From Aureobasidium sp. EXF-3400 (lineage: Eukaryota > Ascomycota > Dothideomycetes > Dothideales > Saccotheciaceae): 64,000 nt of DNA. The position numbers and the translations under genes are program-made. Positions 21,709-31,589 of this stretch are shown here, one piece after another. The stretch spans positions 103,894 to 167,893 of the forward strand of contig SWBL01000074.1 in the NCBI GenBank assembly GCA_024195585.1, read 5' to 3'. Below the pieces are notes generated by a model that was not told the DNA's origin, did not search any database, and was given only the letters and a program-made list of their open reading frames with translations. Every line of letters begins with the position of its first letter. Position 1 is the first letter of the stretch.

Positions 21709-22040
21709 GCTTACCATTGGAATACGTCCATTGCCATTGGCCACAAACGACTTCTTTTCTCCGACGTATGCTTTCGCGTTTGTTGCGGTATCACCGGGCA
21801 GCACATGCCACAGACAGATCCTCGGAGACATTCTCCTTACTATCGATACCTCTCCATCCTCATTGGTAGCACATCTCACTCAGTTCTTCTCTTCCCAGCG
21901 ATATCCTTCGCTTTCGTTTGTGAAAATGGATGATGACCTTCGAGAGGTGATCTCTGACTTACCATCAATATTTCCCAGTCCCCATTGGTTGTGCATGTCA
22001 TCTCCTCCCCGGTATGAGATCTCACGTTTCTCGTCCACGT
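21709..22040 (-). repeat. three imperfect 122-126 bp units, each with a Lys-Arg site and a splice donor
   Basis: Read on the minus strand, GTAAG donors end units at 21714, 21840 and 21962, spaced 126 and 122 bp. Before each donor is an aligned block with CCAATG, giving the peptide pattern xxxQWxxxxx(D/N)G. The middle unit has TGA where the others have TGG. A Lys-Arg codon pair lies upstream in each unit (22029-22024, 21919-21914, 21781-21776), exactly 67 bp from the donor in units one and three. Tandem units each with a dibasic site and their own intron recall kexin-processed repeat precursors such as Epichloe gigA. No start codon, signal peptide or complete frame was found, so this is a candidate relic or an unannotated gene, not a firm gene. 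Confidence 0.35.
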
Positions 22041-22777
22041 GCATCGTCAGAAGTTGGCATGGTTATACATGCGAATCCATCAGTCGAATGCAAAAGCAGA
22101 TCGTGAAGTCACTTTTCTTCTCAGAACTCCCTCGAAACATCACGATGCTAGCATCAGACGGGATTGCAAAAGTGGATCACTGAACGCACAGGAAGCCATC
22201 GTACCCCGCTTATGGACATCCATCATCAACAAAACGACACAGCAACAAGATCATTCATAAGACTCACAAGTCCACTTGAACACCACCTCTGTCCAAGTGC
22301 TTTATCCAAAGTTCCACTCGATGATCAACTCGACTTTCTGAGTCAGGGTTGTAAGTACAGCATGTATAATTTGGCATAAGTTATGCATAGAGTTAGGGTT
22401 CTACGAAGACTTAATGTCAAGTGAAGACAAGCCACAATATCTGCTTGCTATATCTGTTCAAGTGATTTATGGCACTTTCACACTGCAACCTATGATTACC
22501 CAGTCTGGACACAGTCTAGTTGAACATTCATCTAACGAGCCTTACTGAATTCCATCGCCAATCTCAACAAGTTGCTAATAAGGCTATCTATACCGAAGAG
22601 CTTATTAGAGACAGCCGACGCGGACGAAAATTTAGACGATAAGCGAGCAGATAAAAGTGAATATTAAAACAAGACAATTATATAGCCACACTCTATGTAT
22701 CGAGCAATAGAATAATACAACGATCTAAAAACATGAAAACGTAGACACTGAGCAACGCCGTTTTTTCTAGACTATGT
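22041..22777. other. intergenic, AT-richer, no gene seen
   Basis: Between the repeat units and the 3' end of the Thr/Val/Ala-rich gene. The part from about 22.38 to 22.75 kb is noticeably AT-rich and probably includes the downstream gene's 3' untranslated region. Confidence 0.4.
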
Positions 22778-23455
22778 CTACTCCTCATCATCGCCTCCGT
22801 CTTCACCGCCATCTTCATCATCGTCGCCTCCAGATGTATCGTCATCACCACCGGAAGTCTCATCGCCATCATCGCTTCCAGCACTTCCAGTAGACTTCGA
22901 GCCGGCAGCAGTGACGGTACGGGTTGCGGTGACTGTGGCAGTTGCAATTGCAGTTGCAGTCTCAGTCGCGGTTGTGGTCTCAGTCACAGTGCTCGAAACT
23001 GTGACTGTGGATGCCTTCGCGCTGGCGCTGACAGTCTTGGCAGCAGCAGAGACGGTGACGGTCTTTGCAGAGGGGGTCGCAGTGATGGTGATAGTCTTTG
23101 CGGCAGCACCGCTAGTTCCAGCGGCAGTGACAGTAACTGTCTTTGCGGCGGCATTTCCATTCCCTGTTGCAGTGACGGTGACTGTCTTTCCAGTAGCAGC
23201 GCCTGCAGCCGTGACGGTGATTGTCTTTGCAGCAGCGGCTCCATTACCAGCAGCGGTGACGGTGACTGAGACAGTTTTGGCGGGAGCTCCAGCGGCGGTG
23301 GTCGTCTTGACCGCAGTTGTAGTCTTGGTCGAAGTGATAGTCTTGGTAATTGTTTTGGGGTTGCAAGCAGCGGCGCGGGCCTCGATGATCGGAGAAGCAA
23401 ATGCTGGAGAGATAGCGCAGAGAGCGAGAGCGGATGCAATGATTGAGACCTTCAT
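22778..23455 (-). CDS. secreted Thr/Val/Ala-repeat protein with acidic C-tail
   Basis: 225-residue predicted extracellular or cell-wall protein of unknown function. A clear signal peptide (MKVSIIASALALCAIS, cleavage near ASP-II) is followed by one Cys and then a low-complexity core in which AKT(V/I)(T/S)VTA-type units recur every 9-16 residues from about residue 35 to 150. Next comes a stretch rich in Thr and Ala dipeptides, then a Gly/Asp/Glu tail from about residue 195 to the end. The Thr density suggests heavy O-mannosylation. No hydrophobic GPI-addition tail is present, and the protein ends in acidic residues, so it is probably not GPI-anchored. The matching long frame on the opposite strand is a shadow of the repeats. 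Confidence 0.75.
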   Translation of the reverse strand: MKVSIIASALALCAISPAFASPIIEARAAACNPKTITKTITSTKTTTAVKTTTAAGAPAKTVSVTVTAAGNGAAAAKTITVTAAGAATGKTVTVTATGNGNAAAKTVTVTAAGTSGAAAKTITITATPSAKTVTVSAAAKTVSASAKASTVTVSSTVTETTTATETATAIATATVTATRTVTAAGSKSTGSAGSDDGDETSGGDDDTSGGDDDEDGGEDGGDDEE

Positions 23456-25202
23456 CTTTGCGGTTGAGTTTGAAGTGAGCTCTGAATGAGGTGGAAGAAA
23501 GAGTTAAAGATATATCGTGGTCTGGGCTGAAGCGAGTGTGTTGTTGCGAATGGTATTGAAGATGGGAGTGATGAGAGTGATACTGAAGCCAGGCAGACAA
23601 GGCTTCCTTTATACTACTAGGATCATATAGACGTCCTCATCTAGACCTTTGGACTGCGTAGACGATAGCAGTCGCACCTCAGCACAGCATAGCGCCATCT
23701 CAATTGGGTCTTCGATATGTCTCATCTCAGGACAGAAGTTGATCTACCGGTCGCCATTGCTCAGGCCCTGAGCACAAGACATTCGCGCACGGAGGAACCG
23801 ATATCCCAACTATGCAGACGTTACAGTCGCGCCGGAGTTAGATCAAGAGAAGGGGTCAGATGCAGGAAATGGTCGAGATCGCTCAGCATTAGTGATGGCC
23901 CGAGAAGACAAAACGGGAAACTGTCTTTCGAGACACCAATAGATATAACTTGACCTAGCTGAGAGTTGGAGCTCTGATCTCGTGGAAGTTTGACATCGCT
24001 TGTCATGACATGGGGAAGACTACTGCAGGCCGGCCAAATCACTGATGCTGATACGATGGGCCGCTAGTGAACAATCAAAGCAAGATGTCCTGAGGGGTGG
24101 GTATACAGCGTGTAGTTGCTGTCACTTGGATATCTCAGCAAAATCGACATTGAGTCCAGCCTGATCCGTTGCGGCCGAGTGCCCGTTCGATAGGTGGCTA
24201 AGACTATCGAGTATGAAAAGATAACTGCACACAGCTGATGTTTGTAAGCCACATGTGCAGTTGGAGACCCTTCTAAACTTAAGGAAATAGTGATTCGGGA
24301 ACACCGAAACGTCTTATGCCGTTTGCCAGGCTTTCAGCTCCATGTATGACTATCCGTCGCAGTCGGACGTCTGAAGATCAACGGGGAGGGTGAGAAATGA
24401 TGGAGCTTTCAATTCCCGGAGGGCTTGGCGAACAGGTGAATTTGCTTGGCAGGAGTGCCGACCCCTGTGGAGCTCGGCTAGGGGTCCGCCGTTTTGTCTC
24501 CTAAGATCATCTCCCGGCGGAGTCTCCGTAGATGCCAGTCTCTTGCTCACCTAGACTCAAAGCTCAGCTGGACGTTGGACGAGATTCTGATGTGGAATTT
24601 CCTCAATCGGACATCTCCTGCTTGGCAACGCTATATCTGTACGGTTGATGAGAATCTCAACGCTGCCGTCCAGCGGCGACCAACGAACGCACTTCTTCAA
24701 TTCTTTCTGCTTAACCTCACTCTCAAGCTCGTCGCTACTGACCATCTCGTCCATACTAGTCATGGTCTAGGGCATACATGTGTAGCACGGTCGCCAGATC
24801 CGTGCACCCACGTGTGAATTTGAGGCCCGTCCAACCCGTTCCCCTCATGCTTGCTAGTGATATCGGCAACTCCGTCACCAAAAACCTGCCGAACACTTCC
24901 AGAAGTCTTTGCAGTCTATTCGGCAAAGTTTCCTGAGCATCTCAACGGTGCAGCGATCTACTTCCTCGAGCTTCCCGAATCAGATAACACTCGCTTCAGT
25001 TTGCAACGCCTCTAGCAGCGTTCGCAGACCTTCTCACACGGTCCCTACAGTCTGCAGCTGAACACCGGTCGTTTTCAACGCTCGCGTACATCTTCGCTAT
25101 GTATCCTTTGTAGGATTGATACGGCCATAGTAGACCGTCACAGAGAGCATATCTATCCTTCTCCATGTTGTTGTTTACAAACACTCATATCGGCGGATTT
25201 GT
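23456..25202. other. 1.7-kb intergenic region, no supported gene
   Basis: Holds the promoters of two secreted-protein genes pointing away from each other. A 107-codon frame at 24494-24817 has no motif and no intron support. Several stretches are rich in stop codons on both strands. Confidence 0.45.
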
Positions 25203-25210
25203 TATATAAG
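25203..25210 (+). promoter_or_regulatory. TATA-like element
   Basis: TATATAAG lies about 150 bp upstream of the ATG at 25361. A related TATAAGAG lies 143 bp upstream of the small secreted protein gene at 54254. Confidence 0.4.
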
Positions 25211-25360
25211 AGCACGCTACATTTGTCCTTCTTCTCGAAGATCATTCACGACTCTTCGGTCTTGCACAGCCGATTCTCATTTGGAAACAGACCATCACTC
25301 ATTCTGGTCCTGAATCCGTCCATTCGTTTTCTACAGTCTATCATTTCTTGTCTCACAAAC

Positions 25361-28300
25361 ATGAAATACCTCGCGATCGCTATCGTCGGCGTTGTCAATG
25401 GGGTTTCGGCCTTTCCCGCTTCCTCGGGTACCTTCTTCAATGGATCTGACCCACAAGCTGCTGCCGTTCCGATCAATGGCACTATCTTCTCCAACTCAAC
25501 CACCACACGAGTTCCTGCTACTGTCATCGTCCCTGCAACATCCATCCTCCCCACTACGGTCTACACTACTGTCTATGAAGGTGTAGACAACGTTGTTTCG
25601 ACTGTGTACGAGACTGTCACTCTACCTGCCTCGCCTTCCGTCACAGGAGCCCAGGGTGACTTTGACTGGTCAGCAACCGCCGATGCTCCGGTCCCAACAG
25701 CTACACTTTCTCCTGCAATTCACTGGGATATAGTCGTTGGACCACAGAACCTGGTACCTGCAAACCAGCCAGCGCCTCTCTATTACAATGATGGAGGACC
25801 TGTTGCCGATCCAAATGTCGCTCACTCGTTTGGTACTCTGGACATCAACTACAAGGCTCCTGCTGTCAACCTGGATCATACTGATTGTGTCACCTCGATC
25901 TCATATGACAATGGTCTTCTCTTTGTCAAGTTTGCCGACGCCGCATGTTTCTCCAAAGCCCAAGGATCATGGTCCCCGAGCCAGCAGCTCCTCTTTATTA
26001 CTCATTCCAACATCTGCCAGAGCTTTGAGAATGGCGAATTTTGTTACTACGTTTCTTCGTCATTTGTCTTCTCAGTCGACGGATTGACCGTGACTGTTTC
26101 TGGTGAAATAGTCGAAGTCGCAGATTGGATCCAGGGAGCTCAATTCCAATGGGGTATCTACGAGCCGAAGCCTTCAACTCCTATCAACGGAGGATCCCCG
26201 ACTTCTACTTTGTCTGGATCCGCCGCCACGTCCGCCACCCCTAGCTCGACTAGCGCTGCTTGCAGTGCAGTTGATGCCAAGTATGGTCTGCCCGTCGGGC
26301 CACTTGACAAGGACTTCGATCGCTACCTGGACGATTGCCTGGGTTACTACGACGATCTCGACAGCACTCCGTTTGACAGCTATGTCGACAAAGTCTCTGG
26401 CGTCGAGGATCTAGATCAGAAATATAACGCTGTCGAAGTCTCGGAAGACGATACCGACTTTGCATACGACTACACCTACGAAGAAGGCAACAATGATGAT
26501 CTCCGCCGCCGTGATCTTGCCAGAGTTTATCACCTGAATCGTCGTGGATTCACTAGATCTTTCAACAAGCAATGGTCCTTCCAACTCCCGAAGGAGCAAA
26601 AGAACATGGTTGAGTCACCCTGGGGTAGCGCTAGACTGCTCAAGGAATTCAAGCCCAAGGAGCCAAAGAAAGTCAAGAAGCCAGGAAGGAGCGAATATGA
26701 AGCCAGCATGAAGATCTTCTGCGTTGGCTGTGGAGCTTCCGGAAGTATCACTGTTCAAGGCTCTGGTACTATCAGTCCTTTCTTCTCTCTTACCGAAGGC
26801 TATGTGACTGTCGATGCAAACATGATGCTTGCCCTGCAACTTGGTGTCGTTGCTGAGATCCAATACACCTACAAGTACGAGGAGCAGCTTTTCTCTTTTG
26901 GCATTCCTGGTCTCGAATTTGGAATCGTCAAGATTGGACCCATGATCAGTGTGGGAGTGGAAGTCGAGTTCAATGCGAAAGCAGAAGGGCAACTCCTCGC
27001 TGGTGCTACTTTCGGTATTCAGAATGGCCAATCGAGACTTGACCTTGTCAACCCTGGGCGTACTGGTTCCTCTGGTTGGACCCCCACACTCACTCCCAGA
27101 TTCGAAGCCGAGGGTGAAATCGATCTTTCCGCTGGCGCTGGGTTCCCTCTAGCCATAACTTGCGGTATTGACATCGCAAACGGCAGGATCAAGGCTGATG
27201 CTGGCTTCAAGACAGCTCACAAGCTTGTTGCGACTGCGAACTTCAAGGCCTCCGCCAAGCTCGAGGACAAGAAGATCGAAAAAGAAATCGGTGATGAAGA
27301 CTGCAGAGGCATCAGTACTAGCCTGAACTATGAGAACTCTTTGGCAGCCGTGGTTGGACTCAAGGTGTTCAAGTCGAACAACAAGAAAGAGTTCCAGATT
27401 GGAACGCCTTACAAGGCCGTTTTGAAGAAGGGATGCATCAAGTGAGTTGAATATCCACGCGTCCGTAACGCGATTTCCATTACTAATCCATGAGTAGGCT
27501 TGCCAGCGAAACCACGAGTGCTGCTCCTGCGTCCGCCACTGAGACCGAGTCGCCTACTGAAACCGAATCGCCTGCTGAGACTTCAGCCAGCCCTGAAGCA
27601 TCGAGCACTGACAGTCCGTCGGACCCTCAAAGCTCGTCTGACCCAACTCCATCTACCACAGACAGCGCGTCAACACCCGAGAATACTTCTGACAGCGACG
27701 CCTCCGCCACTGACAACTCAAGTGGCGACACTCCGTCTGCTACCCAGACTTCTGAACCTGACGCCACAGCTACCTCTGATCCATCCAACCCCAGCGATGA
27801 AACGTCGAGTAACGATGCCTCAAGTACTGACCCAGCGGACGCCAGCACTGCAGCCAACGTGGAAGCAGCGAGAAAGTTCAGAAGATGGCTGTTTCCCCGT
27901 ACCAACTCCACCACCGCAGCTCTAAGCAGCAATACCACTACTGCTGGAAACAGTACCATCATTGATGTCACCGACCAAGTCCTCAACGAGGAAGGAACAA
28001 CAATCTCTGACTGGAGCTTCCCCGAGATTAACTTTGAGGGCTACAACACCACCAGTGGCACAGAGTTGTTGACCTTGGTGGACTCCACGGAGAAGTACAT
28101 CCTTACTTCCTGCGCAGATGAGAACATCTATCTCGAAGACGTTGCTCTAAACGCCACTTTACAGCAGAAATCATGTGCTATCAACTGGCAGGAAGTCGAT
28201 GGATCAGTCATCGCCGACGGCCTCGATCGTATCCTGCACTACTACAACAACACCATGACTAAGCTCGGCGTATCCCGTCTCCGCATCAGTAACGAAAGAG

Positions 28301-28653
28301 ACATTCCCCTGGAATCTGTCTACGTCAATCTGTTCGGTTTCAACGACGATACCGACGTACGCGATGCGAATATGAACGACAATGGCCCAGAAGCTGAAAC
28401 TTTCTTCCTTGCTTATGATGAAGATGACAATACCCTCTACCCCATCGCTTGCTCTTTTGAAGATGCATCTTTGGGGGCTAAGCTATTCCTAGCCAGGGAC
28501 CCTGAAGCTGGTGCGAAGCTTCTGGCAAGCGAAGACTTGATTCCTATCGTCACCGGTGGCAGAGTTACTGAGTGTCATGCACTTAACATCAAGCAGCCAT
28601 ACGGCGAAGATGGATATGAGGCGTGGAACCCTGATGCTGATGAAGAGGATTGA
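25361..28653 (+). CDS. large secreted protein with DUF7029/DUF7223-like domains
   Basis: Two exons (25361-27441, 27498-28653; 56-nt intron with TACTAAT branch-like site) encode 1078 residues. A signal peptide (MKYLAIAIVGVVNGVSA) is followed by an N-glycosylated Thr-rich segment and, near residues 150-250, a beta-rich domain containing FGTLDINYKAP and CVTSISY. A cysteine pair in FCVGCGASGSI and a long beta-strand-rich domain ending near residue 690 follow. From memory these resemble the fungal DUF7029 and DUF7223 domains; function unknown. RRR and RR sites near residues 430-445 could be Kex2 sites. Exon 2 begins with a Ser/Thr/Pro linker of about 120 residues and ends in a Cys-containing globular domain with an acidic tail. 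The in-frame extension upstream of 25361 is non-coding leader. Confidence 0.82.
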
Positions 28654-29298
28654 GGGCCTGACCTGATGGAGTCTACATCATTTATAACAGATGAAAGTCA
28701 TGCAACTTTCATGTTACTCTTTCTCTAGTATCATTTGACTTCATGTACTGTGCTTCACTCTGTTTCCCTACCGATGTAATATGAAATTACTACCATGTTG
28801 TCACGCCCTTCGAGCATAGCAAACGACCCCGACCCAGTCACTGCCAATACGGCAAAAGGCTCTCTCAACATGAATAACCTGCTGCGATTTCCTCTCCAAA
28901 GAGAGCAATCTTGTCCACGAGACCTGCCATTCGAGAATTAATACATTTTCCAACCCTGTATACTCGTGCAAAACGCTAGGCTGATGTGATGCATGATAGA
29001 CACAGCTGACAAAGTCATGTTGTCGAACAGCATGTTCCGAACGGTTCTGGAAAGAGGATGTAAGTCTCCCCATTTCCAGAGCCTGATGATGAATCCTACT
29101 GGGAACTGGTGTTCAAATGAAGTCAAATCCCTCAAAGGTAGTGTTGTATTTTTCGAACAGCTTGGCACGTCACTACTCCTGAGTTCCTCCGATTGCTACA
29201 TAGCGACAACATCAAGCGCATGAAAAGATCACATAGCAGGAACGGACATAAAGAGACCGACATTAGAAGATCATCTAGGAGAAAACAAAAAACCCGAA
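28654..29298. other. convergent intergenic region
   Basis: 3' sides of the secreted-protein gene and the glycosyltransferase gene. No gene is seen on either strand. Confidence 0.5.
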
Positions 29299-30875
29299 TC
29301 ATCGTAATCTAGTCTCCATCAACTCTCTCAAATGCTGCACTTTCTCATCAATAATCTTTGGCTGATCCATATCATCCGCCAATGCAATGCGGAGATCCAA
29401 AGCAGACTTGATGACACTAATATCATGTACGCCCGAAGACGTTGCTTCAAAAGACAACGCCATAGCTTCTCTGTACCTTGTCCAAAAAGCAGTGGTCTCG
29501 TTAAGCAAAGGCGTCTCGTGAACGGGCAAAGTCCAGAGTGAGGTTCCATTGGCAGTGACATTGCGTTCCCAGGTCTCGGTCATGCGAGTGAATTGTGCAG
29601 GGTCTATGCTCGTAGAGTTTGTGGTGTTGGTGGCGGGGTATTGCATCGACCATTCCTCGTCGACGAGGTCCATCCAGTCATTCATTAGCTGCTGGCGCAC
29701 GTCGCCATTGATGCCAGGGAAATGGGTGAGCATGCTTCCTCGTGCACCTTCGTATTTATGCTCCATTTCCAACCCGGGATAGGAAGTGGCGGTGGAATTG
29801 ATGGTTTCCTTGTAATAGTCCGAGTTCTGGATTTCGCTCTGAAACAGCTCGTAGGCATTGAACCACTTGCGAGGCATGAAGATAATGCCGCTTCGCCAGC
29901 CTTTGTCGTCTTTGCCGCCGTTCTCGCGCTCGAAGGTTAAGCGCATGGCTTCTTGTTCGACGTTGCCTCCCAGATCGACATCCTTGTGGCAGATGGGGAA
30001 AGACATGGCGGAGGTGAACATACTGACTGTCCAAGGATGGACGCGGATGAAGAAGACACCATTGTTAAGGCCATTCCAGTCTTTGTTGCCGACGAAATGG
30101 ATATGAGGCAGATCCGGAGGTGGTAGGAAGATAGAAAGAGGAATGTTGGGGTTGAGGATGAGTGCATCAGCGTCAGCCCACCTACTTATGGGTCAGTAAC
30201 GATGTCTGCCATGGGATAGATGTTGACTTACATGATCCACTCAGCTCTGGTCTCTGCTGGCTTTTGCAGCTCCTGGCCGACAAGGTTGAGCAGAAATATC
30301 AGTTTGGTCCAAAATCCACACCCTTCATCTCTTTGAAGGATCTCAGTACCATAGCCCCATCTCTGAGCCTGACGCTTGTGAGTTTCGATGGCCCTCTTGT
30401 AGGTGGGTGAGGTGATGCCGAAAAGCATGGACGCGCTCAGTATACGATTGTATGTCAGAGGTAGCGTCGTTGCATTCGCAACTGCAGTCTCTGTTGGGAT
30501 TGTAGAGCTTGGTCGGGAGATGAAGACGAGTGCAAAGAAGCCGAGCAAGGCGAGACAGATGGCGAGTGTGTAGTGTGTCTTCCGAGATTGTCCTGATCTC
30601 CATCTTTTCGTGTGTGAGTTTGCAGGAATAAGAAGAATTACTAGGGCCGGCCGATCAGAACCTCGACAACAGTGACAATGGTTCGCAGACTTGAACTCAC
30701 CCTTCTCGATCAATACTTGCGTATACGTCCAAGCTCGTCCAAGGGTATCACTTTGCGAGTATTTTGCTTCGAACAAAGGCAAATCATCTCGTTCCGAGTC
30801 ATATCCCGATGAAGAGAACTCTTCAATGTCGTGGAAAGGCTTCTTCTTCGTTCGTTCAGTGTCGTGGGGGTCCAT
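29299..30875 (-). CDS. type II membrane glycosyltransferase, GT34 (GMA12/MNN10) like
   Basis: Golgi glycosyltransferase of 472 residues; exons 30875-30701, 30592-30232 and 30181-29299 join in phases 1 and 2. A cytoplasmic tail of about 60 residues is followed by one signal-anchor helix (LAICLALLGFFALVFIS) created by the first join. The lumenal domain contains WIMWADADALILNP, with the DxD metal and nucleotide-sugar site, then NGLNNGVFFIRV and GIIFMPRKWFNAYE. These features fit family 34 alpha-mannosyl/galactosyltransferases that extend N-glycan outer chains. Several NxT sites lie in the C-terminal half, which carries a family-atypical extension of about 130 residues. Donor and acceptor sugars cannot be assigned. 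Confidence 0.8.
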
Positions 30876-31589
30876 GACGACGGTCTTTATTGGCGATGAC
30901 TTGTCACTCAGAAACTAACGATGAAGAAGAGGAAACCCAGCAGGGCGAGGGCGAGCAATAGTAGGTAATCATATCTCCGAGAGTTGCTGCTGCCAGGGTG
31001 TTCAGCTTACCGTTATTCAAACAATGATTAGCAGCTGCGAGTTCGGTGACTTTGGTGGTAAAGAGTACGAGTCGTTGGCGGTGTTTGCTGCCCGAACAAG
31101 GGTTCAGCTTGCCGTTGAAACCTAAATACACACCCTCGACCGGAACCACTCGCTTGACTCGTTCAACATCGCCAATCCTCGAAGCATACCAAACGCGAAT
31201 GGTCACTTCGAAGTTCGAACTGCTCGTGTACAACGTCGCATTTACATAGGGGGTGCAAGCCACGATGTGCGCTGCAGGAGGGAGTCGCAGATTGTTCAAC
31301 GATGCAAAACATAAGACCCTCGCATATGCAACTGAAGCTTTCAGCTCAGCACTTTCACCAAGTTTTCGGTACTGTACATAGACCGACGTGCTCCTTGCTT
31401 CTTGTCTCAGATCCTTAGATAGCTAGTTGCATCTCACAGCCTAGAACTCAGCTGGAGATGCCCCGTAGACAGAAGCGATAACGAATCAACGATAATCAAT
31501 AAACCCCCAAAAACGCCAACGCTAAAAGCGCAATGAGTGGACTGCTCAATCCCAATAATATCTGTACGAATCCCCATCTCCTCAGCTTC
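30876..31589. other. intergenic, no supported gene
   Basis: Between the glycosyltransferase start and the VAC14 stop. A 131-codon minus-strand frame at 30904-31299 begins at a TTG and has no recognisable motif or upstream exon, so it is not called. Confidence 0.4.

Noticed and set aside
21707..22183. 158-codon plus-strand frame
   Set aside because: No motif or signal peptide; the repeat structure and splice donors in this region make sense on the opposite strand.
22911..23489. 192-codon plus-strand Val/Thr/Ala frame
   Set aside because: It is the complement of the repeats in the secreted Thr/Val/Ala gene; the minus strand has the signal peptide.
24494..24817. 107-codon plus-strand frame
   Set aside because: No motif, no promoter or intron support.
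30904..31299. 131-codon minus-strand frame upstream of the glycosyltransferase
   Set aside because: No ATG near its start, no matching upstream exon and no recognised motif.
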